From assembly GCA_900546415.1 (NCBI GenBank), contig URCY01000008.1:1-47751 (forward strand): a stretch of 47,751 nt of DNA, in the 5' to 3' direction. Positions 41,519-47,751 of this stretch are shown one piece after another. The notes beneath the pieces were generated by a model. That model did not search any database and was not told the origin of the DNA. It saw nothing but the letters and a program-made list of their open reading frames with translations. The DNA is from an uncultured Eubacteriales bacterium (GTDB taxonomy: Bacteria; Bacillota; Clostridia; Oscillospirales; Oscillospiraceae). How positions within the stretch are numbered: the stretch's first letter is position 1; the number at the start of each line of letters is the position of its first letter. The translations under genes were made by a program, and so were the position numbers.

Positions 41519-41551
41519 GTTTCACTTTGAAAAAAAAGAGGTAAAACAGCT

Positions 41552-42478
41552 ATGTCCAGAATTGTGATCGCCCTCGGCGGCAACGCCCTCGGCAACACTC
41601 CCTATGAGCAGCTCGAGCTGGTTCGCTCCACTGCCAAGCCCATCGTTGACCTGATCGAGCAGGGCAACGAGGTCGTCATCGCCCACGGCAACGGCCCGCA
41701 GGTCGGCATGATCAACCTCGGCATGGGCACCGCCGCCGAGGCCAAGGCCATCAAGTCCGACATGCCCTTCCCGGAATGCGGCGCCATGAGCCAAGGCTAC
41801 ATCGGCTATCATCTGCAAAATGCCATCGGCAACGAGCTGGCCGCGCGCGGCATCGATAAGGACGTCGCCACCGTCGTCACGCAGGTGCTCGTCGATGAGA
41901 ACGACCCCGCCTTCCGGAACCCGACCAAGCCGATCGGCGCGTTCTATGACAAGGAGACCGCCGACCGCATCGCAGCCGAGAAGGGCTACACCATGGTCGA
42001 GGATGCCGGCCGCGGCTACCGTCAGGTCGTCCCCTCCCCCAAGCCCATTGACGTCATTGAGAAGCGCACCGTCAATGCCCTGATCGCCAGCGGCACGGTC
42101 GTCATCACCGTCGGCGGCGGCGGCATTCCCGTTGTCCGCAAGGACGGCAAGCTTTACGGCACCCCCGCCGTCATCGACAAGGATTTCGCCTCCGCGAAGC
42201 TGGCCGAGCTGGTCAAGGCCGACGCACTGGTCATCCTGACCGCCGTGGACCGCGTCTGCATCAACTACGGCAAGCCCGACCAGAAGGCGCTCGACGAAAT
42301 GAGCATCGCCGAGGCCGAGCAGTATTGCGCCGAGGGGCATTTTGCGCCCGGCTCGATGCTCCCGAAGGTCAAGGCCGCCATTTCCTTCGCGCAGACCGGC
42401 GGCACCGCGATCATTGCCTCGCTCGAGAATGCGGGCAAGGCCGTCCGCGGCGAATCCGGCACGAAGGTGCACCTGTAA
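41552..42478 (+). CDS. arcC: Carbamate kinase
   Basis: 308 residues, the normal length. It converts carbamoyl phosphate and ADP to ATP, ammonia and CO2, the energy-yielding last step of carbamoyl catabolism. Visible family blocks are the N-terminal VIALGGNAL, VIAHGNGPQVG, the GAMSQGYIGY region, VVPSPKP, GTVVITVGGGGIPV and FAPGSMLPKVKAAI. AGAGGT precedes the ATG at 41552. Its product pairs with YgeW, which is expected to supply carbamoyl phosphate. The next gene starts 4 bp after its stop. Confidence 0.95.
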   Translation: MSRIVIALGGNALGNTPYEQLELVRSTAKPIVDLIEQGNEVVIAHGNGPQVGMINLGMGTAAEAKAIKSDMPFPECGAMSQGYIGYHLQNAIGNELAARGIDKDVATVVTQVLVDENDPAFRNPTKPIGAFYDKETADRIAAEKGYTMVEDAGRGYRQVVPSPKPIDVIEKRTVNALIASGTVVITVGGGGIPVVRKDGKLYGTPAVIDKDFASAKLAELVKADALVILTAVDRVCINYGKPDQKALDEMSIAEAEQYCAEGHFAPGSMLPKVKAAISFAQTGGTAIIASLENAGKAVRGESGTKVHL

Positions 42479-42482
42479 TTCT

Positions 42483-42911
42483 ATGGATTATCGGAAATTT
42501 GGCTCGACCCTCCTCGCCCGCATCGACCGGGGCGAGGAGATCATGGAGCAGCTCGAAAAAATCGCCCGTGCAGAGCAGATCCGGCTGGCGCATATCAACG
42601 CGCTCGGCGCGGTCAGCGAGATGACCGTTGGCGTCTACAGTGTCGAAAAGCAGTCCTATGCTAAAAACACCTTCACCGGTGATTTGGAGATCGTCTCCCT
42701 GCACGGCACGATCACGACCAAGGACGGCGCGTACTATCCGCATCTGCATATGTCTGCCGGCGATGAGAGCGGCCATGTTTTTGGCGGCCACCTGAACCGC
42801 GCGGTCGTCTGCGGAACCTGCGAAATGGTCATCACGCTGCTCGACGGCACCGTCGAGCGCAAGCTCGACACGGAATACGGCTCCGGCCTGAACATTTTCA
42901 GCTTCCAATAA
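42483..42911 (+). CDS. PPC/DUF296-domain protein
   Basis: 142 residues forming a single PPC (plant and prokaryote conserved, DUF296) domain. The core YPHLHMSAGDESGHVFGGHL holds the conserved histidines that cluster at the trimer interface in known structures. Bacterial members are small trimeric proteins of unclear function, sometimes described as DNA-binding. It starts 4 bp after carbamate kinase, so it is coupled and probably serves the same pathway, perhaps as a regulator or metal-binding accessory. A strong terminator follows at once. Confidence 0.87.
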   Translation: MDYRKFGSTLLARIDRGEEIMEQLEKIARAEQIRLAHINALGAVSEMTVGVYSVEKQSYAKNTFTGDLEIVSLHGTITTKDGAYYPHLHMSAGDESGHVFGGHLNRAVVCGTCEMVITLLDGTVERKLDTEYGSGLNIFSFQ

Positions 42912-42919
42912 TCGCACAT

Positions 42920-42948
42920 GAGGGGACGCCGCGTTGCGGCGTCCCCTC
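42920..42948 (+). terminator. Terminator of the ygeY-ygeW-arcC operon
   Basis: Perfect 13-bp stem GAGGGGACGCCGC / GCGGCGTCCCCTC with a 3-base loop, 8 bp after the last stop codon. Confidence 0.85.
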
Positions 42949-42950
42949 TC

Positions 42951-42968
42951 GATTGAATCAGAGGTTCC
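42951..42968. mobile_element. Solo MITE end after the terminator
   Basis: GATTGAATCAGAGGTTCC matches the right end of the family. It directly abuts the operon terminator. No partner end is nearby. Confidence 0.6.
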
Positions 42969-42991
42969 TTATAATTTGCAGCCCCTCAGGA

Positions 42992-43861
42992 TCAGATCGT
43001 GCCCGTGATCTCCAGCGTGACGCTGCCCGGAACGGTCGTCCACACGCCCGTGGTCGGGTCCTGCGCGACGGTCGCCGCCGGAACGGTGATCGCACCGGGC
43101 GTCGTGCGGAACACGCCGGTCGCCTCGTTATAGGTGTAGTTTGCCGCCGCCCACGTGTCGCCCGCATAGGTGACGCCGATGTTATTCAGAATCGGTTCAA
43201 AGGTGTCGCTGACGGTGATATTTGCATCTGCTCCGGCCGCGGCGCTCCCCCTGTTCTCGATCACGAAGGTATAGGTCAGCGTCCCGTTGTCGTTCACCTG
43301 TGCCGGGCTGAGCGCCTTGCGGATGCTCAGCCGTGCATCCTGCGCGGCGTTGACCGTCTCGGTCGCCGTGACCGGCTCGATCAGGCCGCCCCCCGTCAAC
43401 GTGACGGTGTTCTCGACCGTGCCCTCCGCGCCGGTGTTGGCAAAGCCGTTGACGCGCGCGCGATAGGCCAGCGTCGCAACGCCGCCCGCCGGAACATTCA
43501 GCCCCGTCACGGAGAAGCCGTTCGCCCCGGCCGTGACGGTCGGCGCGGTCTGCTCCACGCCGTTCTGAAAATAGCGCATGGAATCCGCGACGTAGGTCAG
43601 CGGCGTCAGCTGCACGGCCGTGCCGCCCATCGGCGTGAAGGAATAGGTCCCCAGATCGTCCGTCAGCGTCAGGCCGGTGATCGGCGCTGCACCGCTGTTG
43701 CGGATGTTTACGACGTAAGCAACGACCCCGTCCGGCTCATAGCGCGTGCCGACCGCCGTCTTGTCGATCGTCAGCGCCTGCACGATCTCGCCTGTGACCA
43801 CGTTGGAATTGACCGTGTTGCCGTTATACGTCATGGTTGCCTGATTGGTAAAAGTTGCCAT
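42992..43861 (-). CDS. DUF11-repeat protein without signal peptide
   Basis: 289 residues with two DUF11-type beta domains: about 25-150 (YEPDGVVAYVVNIRNSGAAP, then LTDDLGTYSF) and 165-285 (LSIRKALSPAQVNDNGTLTY, TFVIENRGSAAAGADA, VSDTFEPIL). The N-terminus MATFTNQATMTYNGNTVNSN has no signal peptide, membrane segment or sorting signal. Similar unsignalled DUF11 proteins occur in spore-formers and may be spore-surface proteins, but this is recall, not proof. AGGGGTG precedes the ATG at 43861. It is a single gene read leftward toward a MITE end. Confidence 0.82.
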   Translation of the reverse strand: MATFTNQATMTYNGNTVNSNVVTGEIVQALTIDKTAVGTRYEPDGVVAYVVNIRNSGAAPITGLTLTDDLGTYSFTPMGGTAVQLTPLTYVADSMRYFQNGVEQTAPTVTAGANGFSVTGLNVPAGGVATLAYRARVNGFANTGAEGTVENTVTLTGGGLIEPVTATETVNAAQDARLSIRKALSPAQVNDNGTLTYTFVIENRGSAAAGADANITVSDTFEPILNNIGVTYAGDTWAAANYTYNEATGVFRTTPGAITVPAATVAQDPTTGVWTTVPGSVTLEITGTI

Positions 43862-43937
43862 ATTCGCACCCCTCTCCGGAGGAGCTTACCGCCCCTCCTT
43901 TGACAGCTTATGACAATTCCCTGTGCGTTGACACAGC

Positions 43938-43969
43938 AAAACGGCGCAGCCTCATAGCCGCGCCGTTTT
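43938..43969 (-). terminator. Terminator of the MFS gene
   Basis: Stem AAAACGGCGC / GCGCCGTTTT with a 12-base loop, 7 bp past the MFS stop codon; TTTTGC follows on the minus strand. Confidence 0.75.
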
Positions 43970-43975
43970 TATGGA

Positions 43976-45262
43976 TCATTTTACCGCATAGGAGGCATCC
44001 TTTTTGGCAAGCTCCTCGTCCTTCACGCCGCTCAGGAAGCGGCGCGCAAAGGCGCAGAGCAGCCACGCGATGCCCGCGACGGCCAGAAACACCGCGCCGT
44101 GCAGCTTCGGCGTGATCTGGAAGATGAAGCCGTACATCAGCTGACCGAGCGGCGACATGCAGCTCACAAGCGCCGAGACCGTCGCCATGACCTTGCCGAG
44201 CAGGTTCTTGTCCGTGATGCTCTGGGCGAAGGACATCATTTCGATGTTGAACATCGTTGCAAACAGCATCGCGAGGAAGCACATGACCATCAGAATTGCA
44301 TATTCCGTCGAAACGCTCAGCGGCAGCAGCAGCGCCGCGCCCTCGAGCGCCACGAAGCAGGAGCAGACCGCCAGCAGCAGGTGGCTCTTGCGGATGGAAA
44401 AATGCCGACCGAAAAAGGTGCTGATAACGCCGCCCGTAATGCCGCCGAAGGCCAGCACGGCCTGCACATAGCCGAGCTTCGACTCGTCCAGCCCCCAGTT
44501 CTGCGTGACGATCACAGGCAGGGAGATCACGATCAGCGACGCAAGGAACAGATTAAACAGCGCCAGCAGCGCGCTGCCCTGAAACAGGATGCGCTGCTCG
44601 TGCAGCATATAATGCAGGCTCTCGTGCATATCGTCGCGCACGATATGGAAGACGGATTTGCCCGCCTTGCGCCTCGTGAACGGAATGCGGATGAAGATCT
44701 CCATCACAGCCGAGGCAAAGAAGCAGCCGCCGCCGATCCAGAGCAGCGAACGGATGCCCAGCGCGGCATAGAGGATGCCGCCAATGGCAGGGCCAAGAAT
44801 GCTGGCCAGCATATGCACCTGATTGACCAGCGCGTTGCCGGTCATGATCCCGTCCTCCCCGACCAGCAGCGGGATGCTGGCGAGCACGGCCGGCTCATAG
44901 GTCGCGGCGATGCCCGACAGCGCCATCAGCGTGATGCAGATCAGCGGCACCTGCGGAGCGACATGGAACACGAGGCTAAGGACGAAGATCAGCAGTGCCG
45001 TAAAGAAATCCAGTCCGACCATGATGTTGCGCTTGTTCACGCGGTCGGCAAGCACACCGCCGACCAGCGAAAACACGATCGTCGGAATGACGGAGAGCGA
45101 GCTGACAACGCCGAACACGCCGGAGGAGTCCGTCAGCTCCAGAATGTAGACCGGCAGGGCGAAGCGGATCACGGCGCTGCCGAACATGGAGATGATCTGC
45201 CCGATCAGCACCATGGCAAAATCCCGTCCGAGACGGATCCGTCCCGGCTTTTTCTGTTCCAT
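43976..45262 (-). CDS. MFS-family exporter
   Basis: 428 residues with about 12 hydrophobic segments, from FAMVLIGQIISMFGSAVIRF to a C-terminal helix, ending in a charged tail. The loop GVLADRVNKRNIMVGLD after helix 2 is the MFS signature. The layout resembles MFS_3 drug or siderophore exporters (MefA/EntS-like), driven by proton exchange at the cytoplasmic membrane. The substrate cannot be told. The ATG at 45262 lies 8 bp after GGAAGGG; the frame extends upstream but without a ribosome site and with a very basic sequence. It has its own promoter and terminator. Confidence 0.88.
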   Translation of the reverse strand: MEQKKPGRIRLGRDFAMVLIGQIISMFGSAVIRFALPVYILELTDSSGVFGVVSSLSVIPTIVFSLVGGVLADRVNKRNIMVGLDFFTALLIFVLSLVFHVAPQVPLICITLMALSGIAATYEPAVLASIPLLVGEDGIMTGNALVNQVHMLASILGPAIGGILYAALGIRSLLWIGGGCFFASAVMEIFIRIPFTRRKAGKSVFHIVRDDMHESLHYMLHEQRILFQGSALLALFNLFLASLIVISLPVIVTQNWGLDESKLGYVQAVLAFGGITGGVISTFFGRHFSIRKSHLLLAVCSCFVALEGAALLLPLSVSTEYAILMVMCFLAMLFATMFNIEMMSFAQSITDKNLLGKVMATVSALVSCMSPLGQLMYGFIFQITPKLHGAVFLAVAGIAWLLCAFARRFLSGVKDEELAKKDASYAVK

Positions 45263-45326
45263 GCGCCATCCCTTCCTTTCTCGCCGTCGGCGCCGCAATG
45301 CGCCGAATTCGCGTATCGTATTCAGT

Positions 45327-45355
45327 ATTATACATGATAAAGCGCATTCTGTAAA
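45327..45355 (-). promoter_or_regulatory. Promoter of the MFS gene
   Basis: TTTACA (45350-45355), 17-bp spacer, TATAAT (45327-45332) on the minus strand, 65 bp before the start codon. Confidence 0.7.
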
Positions 45356-45420
45356 TGCTTGTTTCAAAATTTCCGAAAATTGTCTTGCTTGCGCGGCTCA
45401 GAATTGAAAAAAACGCATAA

Positions 45421-45452
45421 AATCCGGGCGGACTGCCGCGTCCGCCCGGATT
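45421..45452 (-). terminator. Terminator of the GH25 gene
   Basis: Perfect 13-bp stem AATCCGGGCGGAC / GTCCGCCCGGATT with a 6-base loop, 2 bp past the stop codon. TTTTATGCGTTTTTTT follows on the minus strand. Confidence 0.88.
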
Positions 45453-45454
45453 GC

Positions 45455-46324
45455 TCATTGTGTCGATTCGCTCGTCTCCGGCTCGCTCGCAGGCTCCGGC
45501 ACGTTGGAGATCAGCATCAGGTCAAGGTCGACCGTGCCCTCGATCCCGTCGACGACGCCGCTGTCGGTGTATTGCAGATAGTCAAAATGATAGCCGAAGG
45601 TCGGCGTCTCGTTGTATTCTGCCAGCCAGAGCGCATAATTTTTGAGCTTCACAAAGTCGAGATGATTGTTGCCGTAGGTCTGGTTGAAATAGACCCCGGC
45701 GCGAAATCCGCCGTCCTCAACGGCGCTGCAAAACGCCAGCGCGCAGGCCGTCATATCGACGTCGGACGCGCTCGCCGTGCGCGTGCCCGCGCCGGAGTGC
45801 TCCCAGTCGTAAAATACGGGAAGCTCAAGCGTCTCGCCCTTGAGCAGCTCGCAGACATAGGCCGCCTCCTCAAACGCCTCCTGCTCGTCCGTCGCCTGTG
45901 AGAAGAAATACACGCCCACCTGCAAGCCGGCGCTCCGCGCGCCCTTCAAAAACGTGCGGAAATTGTCGTCCTCATAAAGCTTCCCCTCGGTCGAGCCGCG
46001 ATAGCCCGCGCGCAGCAGGACGAACTGCACGCCCGCGTCGGCAACCTTCTGCCAGTCGATGCTGTCCTGATGCGCCGAAACGTCGATGCCGACGAGGCAT
46101 TCCGCATCGCGGTATTTCAAAAAGCCGTTCTCCGTGTAATACGCCTCGTCGCTCCATGCGTTCGGCCGTGCCGTCTCCTTCGTCTCGGTCGGCTCGGTCG
46201 ATGCGCCCCGACCGCCGAACAGGACGATGGCCAGCACGATCAGCCCGGCCAGCGCGGCCGCCCCGCCGATCAGGGCAAAAAGCTGCCGGTAGAATTTTCT
46301 CTTTTTCACGGTAATGCGTGCCAT
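45455..46324 (-). CDS. Membrane-anchored GH25 lysozyme
   Basis: 289 residues. A basic N-terminus and one transmembrane segment (about 15-37) place the enzyme on the outside of the membrane. Residues 75-275 form a GH25 muramidase domain: GIDVSAHQDSIDW (D81), LLRAGYRGSTEG and FYDWEH (about 169-174), with the catalytic acidic pair in DWE, then WLAEYN. It should cleave the muramic acid-glucosamine bond of peptidoglycan. The ATG at 46324 has AAAGGCGG upstream. It has its own promoter and is divergent from the CapA-like gene. Confidence 0.92.
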   Translation of the reverse strand: MARITVKKRKFYRQLFALIGGAAALAGLIVLAIVLFGGRGASTEPTETKETARPNAWSDEAYYTENGFLKYRDAECLVGIDVSAHQDSIDWQKVADAGVQFVLLRAGYRGSTEGKLYEDDNFRTFLKGARSAGLQVGVYFFSQATDEQEAFEEAAYVCELLKGETLELPVFYDWEHSGAGTRTASASDVDMTACALAFCSAVEDGGFRAGVYFNQTYGNNHLDFVKLKNYALWLAEYNETPTFGYHFDYLQYTDSGVVDGIEGTVDLDLMLISNVPEPASEPETSESTQ

Positions 46325-46356
46325 AGTCCGCCGCCTTTCGACATATTTCTTCTTTT

Positions 46357-46385
46357 ATTATATCACGCCCGTCAATCCCTGTCGA
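46357..46385 (-). promoter_or_regulatory. Promoter of the GH25 gene
   Basis: TCGACA (46380-46385), 17-bp spacer, TATAAT (46357-46362) on the minus strand, about 35 bp before the start. Confidence 0.65.
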
Positions 46386-46401
46386 ATATGAAAATTTCCT
46401 C

Positions 46402-46430
46402 TTGTACGACCGGAAAAAATGTAGTAAAAT
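46402..46430 (+). promoter_or_regulatory. Promoter of the CapA-like gene
   Basis: TTGTAC (46402-46407), 17-bp spacer, TAAAAT (46425-46430), 31 bp before the TTG start. Confidence 0.6.
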
Positions 46431-46461
46431 AGAAGCCACCGACGATAAGGAGGGTTCTTTT

Positions 46462-47643
46462 TTGTTCAAACGAATTTTCAGCGGCCTGATCGCCTGCTGT
46501 CTTCTGCTCACGCTGCTCGGAGCGCTCTCCGGCTGCCGCTCCGATTCCGCGAAGAAAACCGCCGCCAAGGCGACGATGAACGCCGTTGGCGACATTTATT
46601 TCACCGACGCGCAGTTCCAAGCCGCCACCGTCAACGGCACGACCGATTTTTCCGCAACGATCGCAGACGTCGTTCCCTCTCTGCCGACCGCCGATCTGAC
46701 CGTCGGCAATTTCGAGGGCAACTTCTTCGGCGACCCGTATTCCGCCGCGACCGCCAGCTATCCCGATGCCTTTGCGACCCTGCTGGCCAACGCAGGCTTC
46801 GACATCCTGCAAACCGCGAATTCCTACACGATCTATAACGGCATCAAGGGCATGGCGCGCACGAAGCAGGTCATCGAGGACACCGGCATGTCCGCCCTCG
46901 GCAGCTTTACCAGCAATGCCGACCGCAAGAGCAATCAGGTCGTCGTGCGCGAGGTCAACGGCATCCGCTTTGCCTTTGTCGGCTTCACGAAGGGCGTCAG
47001 CGGCATGACGATCCCGGACGACGCAAGCTACTGCGTCAATCTGCTCTACGAGGACTATTCCTCGAACTATTCCAAGGTCAACACCGCCTACATTCTCGAG
47101 GTGCTCGACGCCGCAAAGGCCACCGCGCCGGACGTTATCATCGCCTGTCTGCACTGGGGCAGCGAAAACGTCTCCGAGCCGAGCGACTCGCAGGAGGAGA
47201 TCGCGACGCTGATGTTCAAAAACGGCGTGGACGTGATCCTCGGCTCACATTCGCACGTGGTCAGTCCGGTCGAGCGGCGCACGGTCACGCTGGACAACGG
47301 CAGCAAAAAAGACGTCGTGATCGCCTATAACCTCGGCGACCTGACTGCTGCGGACGAGGGCGAGGTTAACCTTGCGCCGATCCTGAACCTCGAGTTCACG
47401 CGCGACGGCGACCTCGGCCAGACCAGCGTCACGAACATCACCTACCGTGCGGTCGTCTCGGCCGACCTCGGCGAGGAGGTCACGCCGCGTTTTCAGGTGC
47501 TCGACGCCGAAAACGCGCTGACGCTCTATGAGAGCAATTACTACGTCCGCATCCCCGACGCTGTTTATGAGCGTCTGAAAAACAAGCTCGACAGCCTCGG
47601 CGAGGCGCTCTTCCCCGACGGAGAACCGGAAACGGCGGAATGA
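46462..47643 (+). CDS. CapA-family (poly-glutamate synthesis-like) lipoprotein
   Basis: 393 residues. The start is taken as TTG at 46462, 7 bp after AAGGAGGG; it gives a clean lipoprotein signal (LFKRIFSGLIACCLLLTLLG, then ALSGC with lipidated C25). The frame extends to an ATG at 46402, but that lies in the promoter. The mature part is a CapA/PGA_cap metallophosphoesterase-like domain: MNAVGDIYFTD, NFEGNFFG, ILQTANSY, ACLHWGSE and LGSHSHVVSP. CapA proteins take part in making or attaching capsular poly-gamma-glutamate; related proteins lack a proven role. No other capsule genes are in view, so the exact role is open. Confidence 0.85.
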   Translation: MFKRIFSGLIACCLLLTLLGALSGCRSDSAKKTAAKATMNAVGDIYFTDAQFQAATVNGTTDFSATIADVVPSLPTADLTVGNFEGNFFGDPYSAATASYPDAFATLLANAGFDILQTANSYTIYNGIKGMARTKQVIEDTGMSALGSFTSNADRKSNQVVVREVNGIRFAFVGFTKGVSGMTIPDDASYCVNLLYEDYSSNYSKVNTAYILEVLDAAKATAPDVIIACLHWGSENVSEPSDSQEEIATLMFKNGVDVILGSHSHVVSPVERRTVTLDNGSKKDVVIAYNLGDLTAADEGEVNLAPILNLEFTRDGDLGQTSVTNITYRAVVSADLGEEVTPRFQVLDAENALTLYESNYYVRIPDAVYERLKNKLDSLGEALFPDGEPETAE

Positions 47644-47698
47644 CCCACGCAGCGTTCTTACCGAACGCCACCCTGCGGAGTCCTCGCGCGGAAAGCTT

Positions 47699-47751
47699 GG
47701 GAACCTCTGATTAAATTGCAAGAGCGGTCAGCGAGGGATTTTGTTCCAAAT
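47699..47751. mobile_element. MITE-like element, left part, cut by the window end
   Basis: GGGAACCTCTGATTAAATTG, then CAAGAGCGGTCAG. It matches the left end of 29835-29917 over about 32 bases. The rest lies outside the window. Confidence 0.7.

Noticed and set aside
38612..42911. Selenocysteine codon in the ygeY/ygeW operon
   Set aside because: All frames end at conventional stops with complete C-termini; no in-frame TGA followed by a SECIS-like hairpin was seen.

Overview
The window looks like a chromosomal segment of a high-GC, Gram-positive anaerobe of the class Clostridia, most like the Oscillospiraceae/Ruminococcaceae. The support is S-layer-homology (SLH) surface proteins, a YgeW/YgeY/carbamate-kinase catabolic locus, GGAGG-type ribosome sites, sigma-A promoters, many perfect-stem terminators, and codons rich in G/C at third positions. 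That bias also creates very long false antisense frames. No rRNA, tRNA, CRISPR array, transposase or phage structural gene was seen. Gene functions are inferred from motifs and family knowledge; no database was searched.

Region 1 (1-12.6 kb) holds three secreted, SLH-anchored metallophosphatases of the 5'-nucleotidase family. Two are on the minus strand and the third is divergent. The two minus-strand proteins carry extra modules that pair a small barrel, resembling the C-terminal domain of SAM hydroxide adenosyltransferases, with a cysteine-based phosphatase (HCxEGxDRAG). The 1094-residue protein has one such module; the 2025-residue protein has two metallophosphatase units and two modules. 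Their promoter and terminator cores are nearly the same. Together they look like an extracellular phosphate- or nucleotide-scavenging set.

Region 2 (12.6-17.1 kb) has a Nudix hydrolase overlapping galE, then a minus-strand cell-wall operon: a carboxypeptidase-regulatory-like protein, a SpoIID-like protein with peptidoglycan-binding repeats, and a tandem peptidoglycan-binding protein. About 800 bp of gene-free, repeat-rich DNA follows.

Region 3 (17.1-29.5 kb) is a minus-strand transcription unit: a 3954-residue secreted protein with adhesin-like, SdrD_B-like, laminin-G-like and GH99/WbsX-like domains, followed by two short peptides of 83 and 42 residues and a strong terminator. The peptides have alike N-termini and are candidates for modified-peptide precursors.

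Region 4 (30-34.8 kb) holds a cell-wall amidase, a LexA repressor, and a plus-strand operon of lipoprotein, HPr-kinase-like P-loop protein and radical SAM/SPASM-like enzyme. The last two are the kind of pair that often serves peptide modification, so they may act on the region 3 peptides; this is inference.

Region 5 (34.9-42.9 kb) is an amino-acid/carbamoyl catabolic locus. A YheO-type regulator, a TrpB-like PLP enzyme and a threonine-synthase-like enzyme run leftward. YgeY hydrolase, YgeW carbamoyltransferase, carbamate kinase and a PPC-domain protein run rightward. A palindrome in the divergent spacer is a likely operator. A 162-bp inverted-repeat element lies between ygeW and arcC.

Region 6 (43-47.7 kb) has a DUF11 protein, an MFS exporter, a membrane-anchored GH25 lysozyme and a CapA-like lipoprotein. 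Two dispersed repeat families run through the window: a MITE-like element with GGGAACCTCTGATT ends, and a palindromic repeat starting GTCATTGCGAGGAGGGCGCA.
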